DNA of 64,000 bases from NCBI RefSeq assembly GCF_031450805.1, contig NZ_JARTVY010000004.1, forward strand, positions 496,001 to 560,000, written 5' to 3'. The notes under the pieces are model-generated. The model ran no database searches and was not told the origin of the DNA. It worked only from the letters and a program-made list of their open reading frames with translations. The DNA is from Caballeronia sp031450805. Lineage in GTDB: Bacteria; Pseudomonadota; Gammaproteobacteria; Burkholderiales; Burkholderiaceae. Made by a program: the position numbers and the translations under genes. Shown here in pieces: positions 41,599 to 50,182 of this stretch. Positions within the stretch are counted from its first letter, which is position 1, and each line of letters opens with the position of its first letter.

Positions 41599-42873
41599 AT
41601 GCCGTCCATGACTGATTCGACCTGCACGACCCGTACGAACCGCGCGGCGACCTGGGCGCTCATCGGCGCGGCGGCGCTGATCCTCAGCGCCGCGATGGGC
41701 GTGCGGCAGACCTTCGGGCTTTTCATCGGGCCGTTCTCTTTCGACCGGGGGCTGCCCGTCACGCTGATCGCGTTCGCCATCGCACTGCACAATCTCGTGT
41801 GGGGCTTCGCGCAACCGTTCGCGGGGGCCGCCGCCGACCGGTACGGGGCCGCCCCGGTCGTCGCGACCGGCGCGGCCACGTTCGCCGCCGGGCTCGCCAT
41901 CGCCGCCGCGTCGACTTCAGGATGGATGCTCGTGCTCGGCCTCGGGCTGCTGGTCGGCATCGGCATCAGTTGCACGAGTTTCGGCGTGGTGCTCGCCACC
42001 GTCGGGCGCGCCGCGTCGCCGCAAACGCGCAGCGTCGCGATGGGCATCGCCAGCGCGGGCGGATCGCTCGGTCAGGTGCTGATGGTGCCGTTCGCGCAGG
42101 AAGTCCGCGTGCACGCCGGCGTGCCGGCATCGCTCTATGCGCTCGCCTTCGCGATCCTGCTGGCCGCGCCGCTCGGCATCGTGCTGGACCGTGCGAGCCG
42201 AAGTCGGAGCGCGTCCGTTGCAGGATCGCCCGAGCTGCAGGAGGCCGCGATGCCGCTGCGCGATACCCTCGCCTACGCTTCGCGCCATCGCGGCTATCGG
42301 CTGCTGACGCTCGGCTTCTTCACATGCGGCTTCCAACTCGCGTTCATCGCGACGCATCTGCCGGGCTATCTGCTCATTTGCCATATGCCGGTCGGCCTCG
42401 GCGCGACGGCGCTGGCGCTGATCGGCCTCTTCAACATGATCGGCAGCTGGGGATGCGGCTGGCTCGGCGGACGCTTGCGGCAGCATCATGTGCTCGCGTG
42501 GCTGTACCTGATACGCGGCGGCGCGATCGCACTGTTCGTGCTGCTGCCGACGACGAGTGTCTCGGTCGTCGTGTTCGCCGCCGTGATGGGCCTGACCTGG
42601 CTCGGCACCGTACCGCTCACGAACGGGCTGATTGCCAAAGTCTTCGGTACACGGCATCTCGGCACGCTGTTCGGCGTCGTGTTCCTGAGCCATCAGCTCG
42701 GCTCGTTTCTCGGCGCGTGGCTCGGCGGCTATGTGTTCGATGCGACCGGCTCCTACTCGCTCATCTGGGGCGCGACGGCCATCGCGGGGCTCGTCGCGGC
42801 GCTGCTGCACTTCCCTATCGACGACCGCGCAGTCACCATCGAACTGCCGCAGCGCAATCAGGCGCGTGCCTGA
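41599..42873 (+). CDS. MFS transporter
   Basis: A 424-residue major-facilitator protein with about 12 hydrophobic segments and an A-like motif GAAADRYGAAP in the second-third helix loop. The general style (GVRQTFGLFIGPFSFDRGLP) matches YbfB/oxalate-formate-like carriers. I chose the ATG at 41599 because AAGGAGGAACG precedes it; an upstream in-frame start at 41575 lacks one. Substrate unknown. It converges on the hemagglutinin-like gene with eight bases between stops. Confidence 0.9.
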   Translation: MPSMTDSTCTTRTNRAATWALIGAAALILSAAMGVRQTFGLFIGPFSFDRGLPVTLIAFAIALHNLVWGFAQPFAGAAADRYGAAPVVATGAATFAAGLAIAAASTSGWMLVLGLGLLVGIGISCTSFGVVLATVGRAASPQTRSVAMGIASAGGSLGQVLMVPFAQEVRVHAGVPASLYALAFAILLAAPLGIVLDRASRSRSASVAGSPELQEAAMPLRDTLAYASRHRGYRLLTLGFFTCGFQLAFIATHLPGYLLICHMPVGLGATALALIGLFNMIGSWGCGWLGGRLRQHHVLAWLYLIRGGAIALFVLLPTTSVSVVVFAAVMGLTWLGTVPLTNGLIAKVFGTRHLGTLFGVVFLSHQLGSFLGAWLGGYVFDATGSYSLIWGATAIAGLVAALLHFPIDDRAVTIELPQRNQARA

Positions 42874-42881
42874 CCGTGCGA

Positions 42882-45206
42882 TCAATGCGTCTGTTGCTGC
42901 CAGCGCAGGATCGGATGCGTGCCGCCCGACGGGATGACCCACGTCCCGTTCGGGCCGAAGTCCCATGCCGGGCCGAAGCTCCGGGCCGTGCTCATCTGCG
43001 CCGTCGTGAGGCCGGTCGCGCCTTCCGCCCCGCTGCCGTTCACGCCGATGGTCTTGCCGGTCGTCTGCACATCCCAGAAATTGTTCGATATCGGGCCGCC
43101 GTTCGCGCCGATGAATCCGCCGATCGGATTCGGTCCGAACGGCGTCGCCGGGCCGGTCGCGAACGACTCGCGCACGATGCCGGCGTTATCGCCGACGAGC
43201 CCGCCGCTGTCGCCGAGTACGGTGAAGGTCGAACCGGTTGCGTAGGACTGCGCGATGGTTCCGGTGCTGCGCCCGGCGAGCCCGCCGACCGCATCGGCGC
43301 GCGAGCCGCCAGTCACCGCGCCGGTGGCGTACGACTGGCTGATGACGCCGGCGTTCGCGCCGACGAGGCCGCCCATCGTCTCCAGCGCGGAGACGTCGGC
43401 TGTGCTCGACGACCGTTCGATGGTCCCGCCGTTCACCGCGACGAGACCGCCTCCGGCCAGCGAAGTCACGCCGTCGCCGTTATAGACCGTGCCTGCAGTG
43501 TGCACGCCGGCCACGCGCCCGTTGTTTCGCCCCGCGAGCAAGCCGATGTTCGCGCCCGCATATGTCGCGGCGACGCCGTTCACGTTCAGGTTGCGCACGA
43601 TGCCCCCGGCCGCAATCGTGCTGAACAACCCCGCGTCGCTTCCTGCGGGAGGATCGATGAGACTGAAGCCCGAGATCGTGTGCCCCATGCCGTCGAACTG
43701 TCCGCTGAAAGCCGTTTGCGACGGCACGCCGATGCCCGCGAAAGGCGTCGTCAGCGCGATGTCCTTGCCGAGCGCATAGACGCCGCCCGGATCGGCGGAT
43801 ATGGCGTCGAGGTCGGCCCGCGTGTCGACGACGCGATAAGCCGCGAGCTGCGTCGCGAGGCCGCTGTACGGCGCGGCGGTCCACTGGGCGTTCGTCGTGA
43901 TGGCGCCGGGCGTGTAGGCGGCGTTCATGTCCCGCAGAATCGCGACGATGCCCACGCTATGCGACCAGTCGATGACGCCCGCATTGACCACGCCGCCGCC
44001 GTTATCGATGGCGGTCGCGTCCGCGCGCACGGTGAGACTGCCCGCGCCGATATTCGCGATGGTTGCGGACGGCGCAAGCGTGACCGCATGGAATGCGTTC
44101 AGCGCAAGCGATGCGCCGCCGTTCCAGCGCACGCTCGCATTCACGTCGATGTCGCCGCTGCTGCCGTTCCTGCCTGTCGTATCGATGGCCACCGATACGC
44201 GGTGTGTCAGCGCGTTCGCGAGCGCGCCGGCGGCGCCGGCATCGACCGTGAAGGCCGGGGTAATAAGATTCCACTTCGCGGCGTCGACGGATGCCTGATC
44301 GATGTGCAGCGTCGCGCCGTTCATGTCGACGGCGCCGCCGCTCGCGTCCACGTTCGCCGCCGCAATGCGGCCGTGCGCGTGCACTGCGCCGCTCTCCGCG
44401 ACGAGCCACACGCGGCCCTGGCGCGTCGCGGTGCCGGTCGCGCGCAGTTCGCCGGGGCGTCCGGCGAGCGCGAAGACGTTGCCATCGGCGGCCTGCAGGC
44501 TGATCTGCGCGGCGGCGATGGCGCCGGAGGCATCCACGGTGCCACGGCTTCCGGCCTGCACGAACACTTGCTGGCCGGAAGCCGCGTCGTGCAGCAGCAC
44601 CTGCGTTCCGGCCGCGAGTTCCGCCGTGCCTTGCGGTGCGCTGATTTCCCCGCGATTGAAGACCGCCCGGCGCGCGATCAGGAACACATCGCCGCCGCTC
44701 GACTCGATCTTCCCGAGATTCGCCACGACGCCGTCGCCGGTTCCGCCGAGCCTTACATCGCCGCCGGTCATGAAGGCGCTGTTCGACGCATCGAGCGAGG
44801 AAGCGACGAAGCGCCCGCCGGTCGTCACCACGCCTGACCGTCCGATCACGACGCCCTGCGGATTGATCAGATAGAGGCTTCCGGTGGCGCTCAGTTTTCC
44901 GTCGATGATCGAGCGTTCGAGCCCGGTCACGCGATTGAGCGTCGCGCCCGAGCCGTTGTCGAATCTGACGCTATTGCCCTTGCCGATGGAAAAACTGCGC
45001 CAGTCGATCACGCCGCGCGATGTCGTCTGCGTGATGCTGACGGACTGCGCTTGCGTGCTGATCGAACCTTGTCCCGCCACGAACTGCCCGCACTGAGGCA
45101 ATGGCGGAGCCGCGCCGGCATTCGATGCGAACATCACGGCAAGCGCGATGGAAGTCAGCGAGAAAGCGAAAGGAGCGCCATGCGCTCGCGCGGCAATGCA
45201 TGACAT
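42882..45206 (-). CDS. Secreted hemagglutinin-N-terminal/GLUG-repeat protein (paralog 1)
   Basis: A 774-residue exported protein. A signal peptide of about 33 residues ends at NAGAA-PPLP. A TPS-type filamentous hemagglutinin N-terminal domain follows (GVIDWRSFSIGKGNSVRF, LYLINPQGVVIGRSG), then a predicted right-handed beta-helix. From about residue 560, six GLUG-like repeats occur (for example MGGLVGANAGVISQSYATG), and the protein ends ILRWQQQTH. Such proteins are normally exported by a TpsB pore, but none lies nearby. It is paralogous along its length to the gene at 57413-59794. The ATG at 45206 has GGAGG upstream. Likely role: surface adhesion or matrix binding, by inference. Confidence 0.9.
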   Translation of the reverse strand: MSCIAARAHGAPFAFSLTSIALAVMFASNAGAAPPLPQCGQFVAGQGSISTQAQSVSITQTTSRGVIDWRSFSIGKGNSVRFDNGSGATLNRVTGLERSIIDGKLSATGSLYLINPQGVVIGRSGVVTTGGRFVASSLDASNSAFMTGGDVRLGGTGDGVVANLGKIESSGGDVFLIARRAVFNRGEISAPQGTAELAAGTQVLLHDAASGQQVFVQAGSRGTVDASGAIAAAQISLQAADGNVFALAGRPGELRATGTATRQGRVWLVAESGAVHAHGRIAAANVDASGGAVDMNGATLHIDQASVDAAKWNLITPAFTVDAGAAGALANALTHRVSVAIDTTGRNGSSGDIDVNASVRWNGGASLALNAFHAVTLAPSATIANIGAGSLTVRADATAIDNGGGVVNAGVIDWSHSVGIVAILRDMNAAYTPGAITTNAQWTAAPYSGLATQLAAYRVVDTRADLDAISADPGGVYALGKDIALTTPFAGIGVPSQTAFSGQFDGMGHTISGFSLIDPPAGSDAGLFSTIAAGGIVRNLNVNGVAATYAGANIGLLAGRNNGRVAGVHTAGTVYNGDGVTSLAGGGLVAVNGGTIERSSSTADVSALETMGGLVGANAGVISQSYATGAVTGGSRADAVGGLAGRSTGTIAQSYATGSTFTVLGDSGGLVGDNAGIVRESFATGPATPFGPNPIGGFIGANGGPISNNFWDVQTTGKTIGVNGSGAEGATGLTTAQMSTARSFGPAWDFGPNGTWVIPSGGTHPILRWQQQTH

Positions 45207-45258
45207 GACGCACCTCCGTCTGAGGCCATCGAACCGCGGACGCGTGCCGCCGTGCGTT

Positions 45259-45281
45259 CAAGCATAGTTCATGAACGCTTG
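45259..45281. promoter_or_regulatory. Nested palindrome upstream of paralog 1
   Basis: A perfect 10-base palindrome GTTCATGAAC (45267-45276) is flanked by CAAGC (45259-45263) and GCTTG (45277-45281), which are themselves inverted repeats. It lies 53-75 bases upstream of the start of the leftward hemagglutinin-like gene, where an operator would be expected. Confidence 0.4.
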
Positions 45282-45533
45282 GTCTGTGCGTCGGGCTGTT
45301 CTGACGAAAGGCAGGCGCGTCTGCGCTGTGGACGATGAACGCATCGGGCTTTCTCGGTGTGCTCGCGGCGCAAAAAGCGTATCTGCGCGATGCCGACGGG
45401 TTGAACGATGCAAATGCCAGCACGCAGGCGACCGTCGCGGTGGAGCGATCGGTCGACGGCTGGGATGCGGTGCACGAGCGTGGCGTGGCGCGGCGGACAA
45501 GTGGCCGCGATCGAAGCCCTCGTTTTGCGTGCG

Positions 45534-45669
45534 GCATGCAGCGCGCCACACGCAGCATGCAACACACGAACATCGTCGGCGGCGACGTTATCGAGGCGTT
45601 GCGCAGCGTTGAGCGCGCATCTTTTGCATGCGAACGCGCATCGCTTTTTGCATGCGGCATGCGGCATGC
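45534..45669. repeat. Cluster of six GCATGC hexamers
   Basis: GCATGC starts at 45534, 45555, 45626, 45650, 45657 and 45664. The last three are tightly packed as GCATGCGGCATGCGGCATGC. TTTTGCATGCG appears twice. On the minus strand the region can fold into GC-rich hairpins just past the PQQ dehydrogenase stop. Confidence 0.6.
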
Positions 45670-45712
45670 AGCACGCCGCATGACCCGCCCGCATTCAAAA
45701 TGCCGCTCGCCG

Positions 45713-47023
45713 CTATCCACCCGCCGCAGTTACCCGCCACACCGCGTTGCCCGCGTCATCGGCAATGATGAGCGCGCCGTCTCTATCCTGCGCCAGTCCA
45801 ACAGGCGCGCCGCGCAGTTCCTTCTCGTCGGCGGTGACGAACCCGGTGACGATCGGCTTCGGCGCACCCACAGGCTTGCCGTTCTCGAACGCGACATACG
45901 CGACGGCATATCCCGACAGCGGCGAACGGTCCCAACTGCCATGCTCGCCGATGAACGCGCCACCGCGATATTGCGCCGGCAGGTTATCGCCCGTATAGAA
46001 CAACAGGCCGAGCGGCGCGACGTGCGAGCCGATCGCGTAGTCCGGCTTCAGCGCCTTCGCGACGAGATCGGGCCGCTGCTGATGCACGCGCTCATCGAGA
46101 TGTTGTCCGTAGTAGCTATAGGGCCAGCCGTAAAAACCGTGCTCGCGCACCGATGTCAGATAGTCGGGAACGAGATCCGCACCGATCTCGTCGCGCTCGT
46201 TCGCGACCGCCCACAACGCTCCCGTGCTCGGCTCCCACTGCAGGCCGGTCGGATTGCGAATGCCCGACGCATAGACGCGGCTTGCGCCGGTCGCGACATC
46301 GACCTCCAGCACGGCCGCGCGCCGGTACTCCACCTCGAGACCGTTCTCGCCGACATTGCTGTTCGAACCGACGCCGACATACAGCTTCTTGCCGTCACGG
46401 CTCGCCAGCAGCGCCTTCGTCCAGTGATGATTGATCGTGCTCGGGAGATCGGCCAGTTCGACGCCCGGCTGCGCGATGCTCGTCGCCCCGGCCTTGTATG
46501 GGAACGCGAGGATCGCATCGGTATCGGCGACGTAGAGGGTATCGCCGATCAACTGCATGCCGAACGGCGAATGCAAATGCTCGATGAACACATGCTTCTG
46601 CCACGCGCCGCCGCTTTTGCGCAGCAGCGTGATACGGTTGCCGCCCTTCGCCTCCTTCCCCGAGCGGCTTTGCACCATGCCCGCGACGAGCTGCTTCGGC
46701 GTCGTCACCGGTTCTTCCTGCGGGCTGCTCGATTCGGCGACGAGGATATCCCCGTTCGGCAGCGCGAGCACCTGCCGCGGATGCTCGAGGCCCGAAGCGA
46801 TGTTCTCTATCCTCAAACCGTCCGCGACCTTGGGCGCTTCGCCGCTTTTCCAGCCGACGTGCTTCGGAACCTGCATCGGCGGCGTGAAGAAGTTGCGCGG
46901 TCCCGGCAGCGGGGGATTCGCGCCGGCCTGATGCTGCGAATCGTAAGCGGCGTGCTCGTTGCATCCCGCAACGCACAGCGCAACGGCCATCGACAGGACG
47001 CCGGTCAACATGGATTTATTCAC
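45713..47023 (-). CDS. PQQ-type glucose/sorbosone dehydrogenase lipoprotein
   Basis: A 436-residue protein with a lipobox (LCVAGC, lipidated cysteine about residue 21) and a six-bladed propeller of the glucose/sorbosone dehydrogenase family: GLEHPRQVLALPNGDILVAE, SGIRNPTGLQWEPSTGALWA and FIGEHGSWDRSPLSGY. It would oxidise a sugar or sugar aldehyde at the cell surface with PQQ as cofactor. Translation starts at a GTG (47023) with an excellent GGAGG seven bases upstream. The first codons overlap the stop of the upstream DUF2231 gene by eight bases, indicating coupling. Exact substrate unknown. Confidence 0.9.
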   Translation of the reverse strand: MNKSMLTGVLSMAVALCVAGCNEHAAYDSQHQAGANPPLPGPRNFFTPPMQVPKHVGWKSGEAPKVADGLRIENIASGLEHPRQVLALPNGDILVAESSSPQEEPVTTPKQLVAGMVQSRSGKEAKGGNRITLLRKSGGAWQKHVFIEHLHSPFGMQLIGDTLYVADTDAILAFPYKAGATSIAQPGVELADLPSTINHHWTKALLASRDGKKLYVGVGSNSNVGENGLEVEYRRAAVLEVDVATGASRVYASGIRNPTGLQWEPSTGALWAVANERDEIGADLVPDYLTSVREHGFYGWPYSYYGQHLDERVHQQRPDLVAKALKPDYAIGSHVAPLGLLFYTGDNLPAQYRGGAFIGEHGSWDRSPLSGYAVAYVAFENGKPVGAPKPIVTGFVTADEKELRGAPVGLAQDRDGALIIADDAGNAVWRVTAAGG

Positions 47024-47468
47024 GGGCGGCCTCCGGCAGGTCGAATCGGTTGAACCTGTCTAGCGCGAGCGCGATCTGGGCGACGCTCAGGAGCGCCACC
47101 GTCACGACCGAAAGGATGGTGGCGAGCGGGACCATCGCATAAGCATCGCGGCTATGGACGAATGCATTGACGATCGCGGCCACGATGCCTGCGAAGTTCA
47201 GCCAGAAGTCGGTGCGTTCGAGGCCCGTGACTGTCCCGCGCGGGCCGAACCAGACATGGCCGAGGTTGATGAAACGCGGAACGATCGCAAAGAGAACGCC
47301 GACGGTGACGAGCCAGGCAGCCGCCTTCGCCCAGAAGATCACGGCGGTGTTCGCGTAGACGATGTCGAAGATGAGCGTGCCAACGAAGAGGCCATACGGG
47401 ACCGGATTGAGCCAGTCGAAGAGCGCCGTGGCCAGTCGCGAGCGGTATCGCGGACGGAGCGGAATCAT
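47016..47468 (-). CDS. DUF2231-like four-helix membrane protein
   Basis: A 150-residue membrane protein from the ATG at 47468 (AAGGGA upstream). Four hydrophobic segments can be placed: near PYGLFVGTLIFDIVY, AKAAAWLVTVGVLFAIV, FWLNFAGIVAAIVNAF and TILSVVTVALLSVAQIALA. It resembles DUF2231 proteins, which often accompany PQQ-dependent sugar dehydrogenases and may act as their membrane electron acceptor, though this is not established. Its 3' end overlaps the dehydrogenase start by eight bases, so the two proteins are probably made together. Confidence 0.65.
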   Translation of the reverse strand: MIPLRPRYRSRLATALFDWLNPVPYGLFVGTLIFDIVYANTAVIFWAKAAAWLVTVGVLFAIVPRFINLGHVWFGPRGTVTGLERTDFWLNFAGIVAAIVNAFVHSRDAYAMVPLATILSVVTVALLSVAQIALALDRFNRFDLPEAARE

Positions 47469-47656
47469 GGACGAATCCCTTTGTAGTTGAAGGAAACGGC
47501 CATGCGGAAGGTGCACGAGTCGTGCCTGACGAGCAGCCGTCATCGGGATGCGATGCATCGCTTACAGCGGGCTTTTCGTTGTCCGACACGATGCCGACAC
47601 CACGCCCGTATGAGACGACATGCGGCCGACAGAACCGGCGTCCCGGGGGCGAAAGC

Positions 47657-47689
47657 AAAAATGCCGTCGCTCGTTGAGGAAGCGACGGC
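47657..47689 (-). terminator. Intrinsic terminator of the MFS/uronate dehydrogenase operon
   Basis: On the minus strand GCCGTCGCT and AGCGACGGC form a perfect 9-base stem with a 9-base loop, followed by ATTTTTGC. It starts 25 bases after the MFS gene stop at 47715, so this leftward unit ends before the DUF2231/PQQ pair. Confidence 0.85.
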
Positions 47690-47714
47690 GTCGATACAAC
47701 ACATCCAGGCTGAC

Positions 47715-49007
47715 TTACTTCGCCGCTGCGCCCGCTGCGGCCCAGGCCGGCGCGGTCGCACGGTCGTCGCGCCTTGCCAGCAGACACACGACGCCTGCCG
47801 CGATGATGTCGAATACCGCGAGCACGACGAACAGCGGGCTGTAGCCGATGCGCGTCACCAGCACGCCGAAGAGCGCAGTGAAGGCCGCCGCGCCGAGATA
47901 GCCGGCCATGCCGCCCATGCCCGTCGCCGTCGCGACTTCGTTCTTGCCGAACATGTCGGACGTGATGGCATACAGCGCACCGGACAAGGTCTGGTGAGCG
48001 AAGCCGCCGACGCACAGCAGCGCAACCGCCGCATAAGGACTCGCGACGAGCCCGACGCACGCCGGTCCGACCATGCACAGCGCGCCGACCACGAATACCA
48101 TCTTGCGCGACGTGAAAAGCGACACCTTCGCGTACTTATGAAAGAGCGGGCTCAGATAACCGCCGAGCACGCAGCCGATATCGGCGGCAAGGAACGGCAT
48201 CCATGCATACAGCGCGACTTCCTTCAGATTCATGTGGCGCTCGGTCATCATGTAGAGCGGAATCCACGCATTGAAGGTCTGCCATGCCGGCTCGGACAAG
48301 ATGCGCGGGATGCCGATCGCCCAGAAGTCGCGGCTGCGCAGCATCGCAAAGCGGCTGCGCTTCGCGCCGCCCGCATCGCTGTGAATGGCTTCCTGGCCGG
48401 TCAGGATGTAGTCGCGCTCGGCGTTGCCCAGCATCTTCTGCTTGCGCGGATGCTGATAGAGCGCCATCCACAGCACGCACCATACGATGCCCGCCACGCC
48501 CACCAGCACGAACGCCAGTTGCCACTCGCCGTGCATCAGCGCCCACACGACCAGCGGCGGCGCGAGCAGCGCCCCGATGGACGAGCCGATGTTGAACCAG
48601 CCGATCGCGACGGACCGCTCCTTCGCGGGAAACCACTCGCTCGTCGCCTTGACGCCGGCCGGAATGCCCGCCGCCTCGGCCACGCCGAGCAGGCCGCGGA
48701 AGAACGCGAGGCTGCGCCAGCCCGTCGACAACGCCGCCGCCGCGCATGCAAGCGACCACGCGAGCGCGAAGACCACGAAGCCGACCTTGGTCCCGATGGT
48801 ATCGAGAATGAAGCCCGCCACCGGCTGCATGAACGCATAGCAAAGCTGCCACGCGACCACGACATGCGCGTACTGCTCCGTCGTGACGTTCAGATCCTTC
48901 ATGAGACTCGGCGCCGCGACCGACAGCGTGTTACGAGCCAGATAGTTGATGATGAGGCCGGCAGCGACGAGGCTGACCATCCACCAGCGAATGCCCTTGA
49001 TTTTCAT
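47715..49007 (-). CDS. MFS transporter, sugar-acid (ACS) type
   Basis: A 430-residue major-facilitator carrier of the anion:cation symporter group, with about 12 membrane helices and landmarks IRWWMVSLVAAGLIINYLAR and GVKATSEWFPAKERSVAIGW. Members carry hexuronates, galactonate or glucarate. The neighbouring uronate dehydrogenase (29-base gap, same strand) makes hexuronate uptake the best guess. The ATG at 49007 has AGGAGGAGAC upstream. A clear terminator follows the gene. Confidence 0.92.
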   Translation of the reverse strand: MKIKGIRWWMVSLVAAGLIINYLARNTLSVAAPSLMKDLNVTTEQYAHVVVAWQLCYAFMQPVAGFILDTIGTKVGFVVFALAWSLACAAAALSTGWRSLAFFRGLLGVAEAAGIPAGVKATSEWFPAKERSVAIGWFNIGSSIGALLAPPLVVWALMHGEWQLAFVLVGVAGIVWCVLWMALYQHPRKQKMLGNAERDYILTGQEAIHSDAGGAKRSRFAMLRSRDFWAIGIPRILSEPAWQTFNAWIPLYMMTERHMNLKEVALYAWMPFLAADIGCVLGGYLSPLFHKYAKVSLFTSRKMVFVVGALCMVGPACVGLVASPYAAVALLCVGGFAHQTLSGALYAITSDMFGKNEVATATGMGGMAGYLGAAAFTALFGVLVTRIGYSPLFVVLAVFDIIAAGVVCLLARRDDRATAPAWAAAGAAAK

Positions 49008-49036
49008 GTGAAGTCTCCTCCTGAGCGTCGATGCGG

Positions 49037-49873
49037 TCAGGCTTGCGCAGCCGTCGAAGCGGACTGACCGCTTGCAGCTGCATCGTTACGCGAATAGTCG
49101 ATGCCGACGAAGCTGCCGCCCTGGAAACGCTGACCGAGCGCATCGAGCGGATTCGGGCGCGCCAGAATTTCGTCGGCGTAGTCCTCGGCGTTTTGCGTCG
49201 GCCGATAGCCGAGGCGTGCCGCGCCGCTGTTGTCCCACCAGCTGCGCGTGTTCGCGGACACGCCCCAGACAGTGAGAAAACCCACGTCGTCCGCTTCGAT
49301 ACAGCGGTTAAGAAAATGCAGCAGGTCCTGATGACCGAACCACGTGCTCAGATGCCGCGGCTCCGTCGGCCGCTCGAGGCAACTGCCGATGCGCACGCAG
49401 ACGCTCTCGATGCCGTGCTTGTCCCAATACATTCGCGCGAGCGCTTCGCCCCAAACCTTGCTCAGGCCGTAGAAGCCGTCCGGACGCAGTTCGCAATCGA
49501 GAGCGAGACGCTCGGTGACGGGGTACATGCCGATCGCATGATTCGAGCTTGCAAAGACGATGCGCTTCACGCCGTGCCGGCGCGCGCCTTCGTACACTTC
49601 CACGAGGCCGCGCAGGTTGTTCTCGATGATCTCCGGCAGTGGCCGCTCGACGCTCGTGCCGGCGAAGTGGATCAGTACATCGACGCCGTCCAGCAGCCGG
49701 TCGACGACGGCGGGATCGCGAAGATCGCCGTGCATCACATCCTCGCCGACGACCAGCGGCGTGAGGGCTTTCGAGCCGGCAGCCGAGCGCAGCGGAACGC
49801 CGCGCGCAACGAACGCAGCGCGGACGACAGCGCCGAGCTGCCCTCCGGCGCCACTGAGAGCGATCTTTTTCAT
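49037..49873 (-). CDS. udh: Uronate dehydrogenase
   Basis: A 278-residue short-chain/epimerase-type enzyme. The glycine motif is SGAGGQLGAV, the SNH motif FASSNHAIGMYP is characteristic of uronate dehydrogenases, and the catalytic YxxxK is Y135-K139 (YGLSK). It oxidises D-galacturonate or D-glucuronate to the aldaric acid lactone with NAD, the first step of oxidative uronate catabolism. It is the first gene of a leftward pair with an MFS carrier. An ATG-proximal AAAGG is present. A GTCAT-n3-ATGAC palindrome lies 75 bases upstream and is a candidate operator. Galactarate-processing genes are not in the window. Confidence 0.9.
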   Translation of the reverse strand: MKKIALSGAGGQLGAVVRAAFVARGVPLRSAAGSKALTPLVVGEDVMHGDLRDPAVVDRLLDGVDVLIHFAGTSVERPLPEIIENNLRGLVEVYEGARRHGVKRIVFASSNHAIGMYPVTERLALDCELRPDGFYGLSKVWGEALARMYWDKHGIESVCVRIGSCLERPTEPRHLSTWFGHQDLLHFLNRCIEADDVGFLTVWGVSANTRSWWDNSGAARLGYRPTQNAEDYADEILARPNPLDALGQRFQGGSFVGIDYSRNDAAASGQSASTAAQA

Positions 49874-49947
49874 GGAAAACCTTTTCCGGGAAGATGACGA
49901 TGACGCCGGCGAAGCGGCTGCGCCTTCAGTATCAATGCCTGCGCGAA

Positions 49948-49960
49948 GTCATACGATGAC
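49948..49960. promoter_or_regulatory. Candidate operator GTCAT-n3-ATGAC upstream of udh
   Basis: GTCATACGATGAC is a perfect 5-base inverted repeat with a 3-base spacer, of the size bound by GntR/FadR-type regulators. A related sequence, GTCATACGACTTAC, occurs at 50066-50079, closer to the LysR gene. The divergent region 49874-50182 (309 bases) otherwise holds no gene. Confidence 0.45.
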
Positions 49961-50182
49961 GTACTATCGCCGACGACCGGCTCGAATTCACTAGGCAATT
50001 ACCCGTAGAGGGATACCGTTTAACTAGGGGCTTTCTTCGAAAGAGTGAGCGTGATGCAGTCAGATGTCATACGACTTACCGCGTGTTTTCAGATGGCTTT
50101 CGAAACGACGCTAAGACACTTGCCCGACGACGAACCGACTCCCTAGCGCACAATGGCGCGAATCGTCTCCGAGCCCTCCGCG

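Larger units (their letters stand above)
45207..45712. other. Intergenic region with GCATGC cluster and palindrome
   Basis: This 506-base region lies between two leftward genes. Near the hemagglutinin-like gene, 45259-45281 contains GTTCATGAAC, a perfect palindrome, flanked by CAAGC and GCTTG. Further up, GCATGC occurs six times between 45534 and 45669. Frames are open across the region, but codon use and the absence of start-site support argue against a gene. It also receives the 3' end of the PQQ dehydrogenase transcript. Confidence 0.5.

Noticed and set aside
41799..44837. Very long rightward open frame (about 1,000 codons) across the MFS and hemagglutinin-like genes
   Set aside because: It overlaps two genes with clear families in other frames. 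Its translation is arginine/alanine-rich low complexity, as expected from third-position GC bias.
45245..45712. Overlapping Cys/Arg/His-rich frames in the GCATGC region
   Set aside because: Open frames on both strands result from the repeated GC-rich hexamers. There is no ribosome binding site or homology-like pattern.
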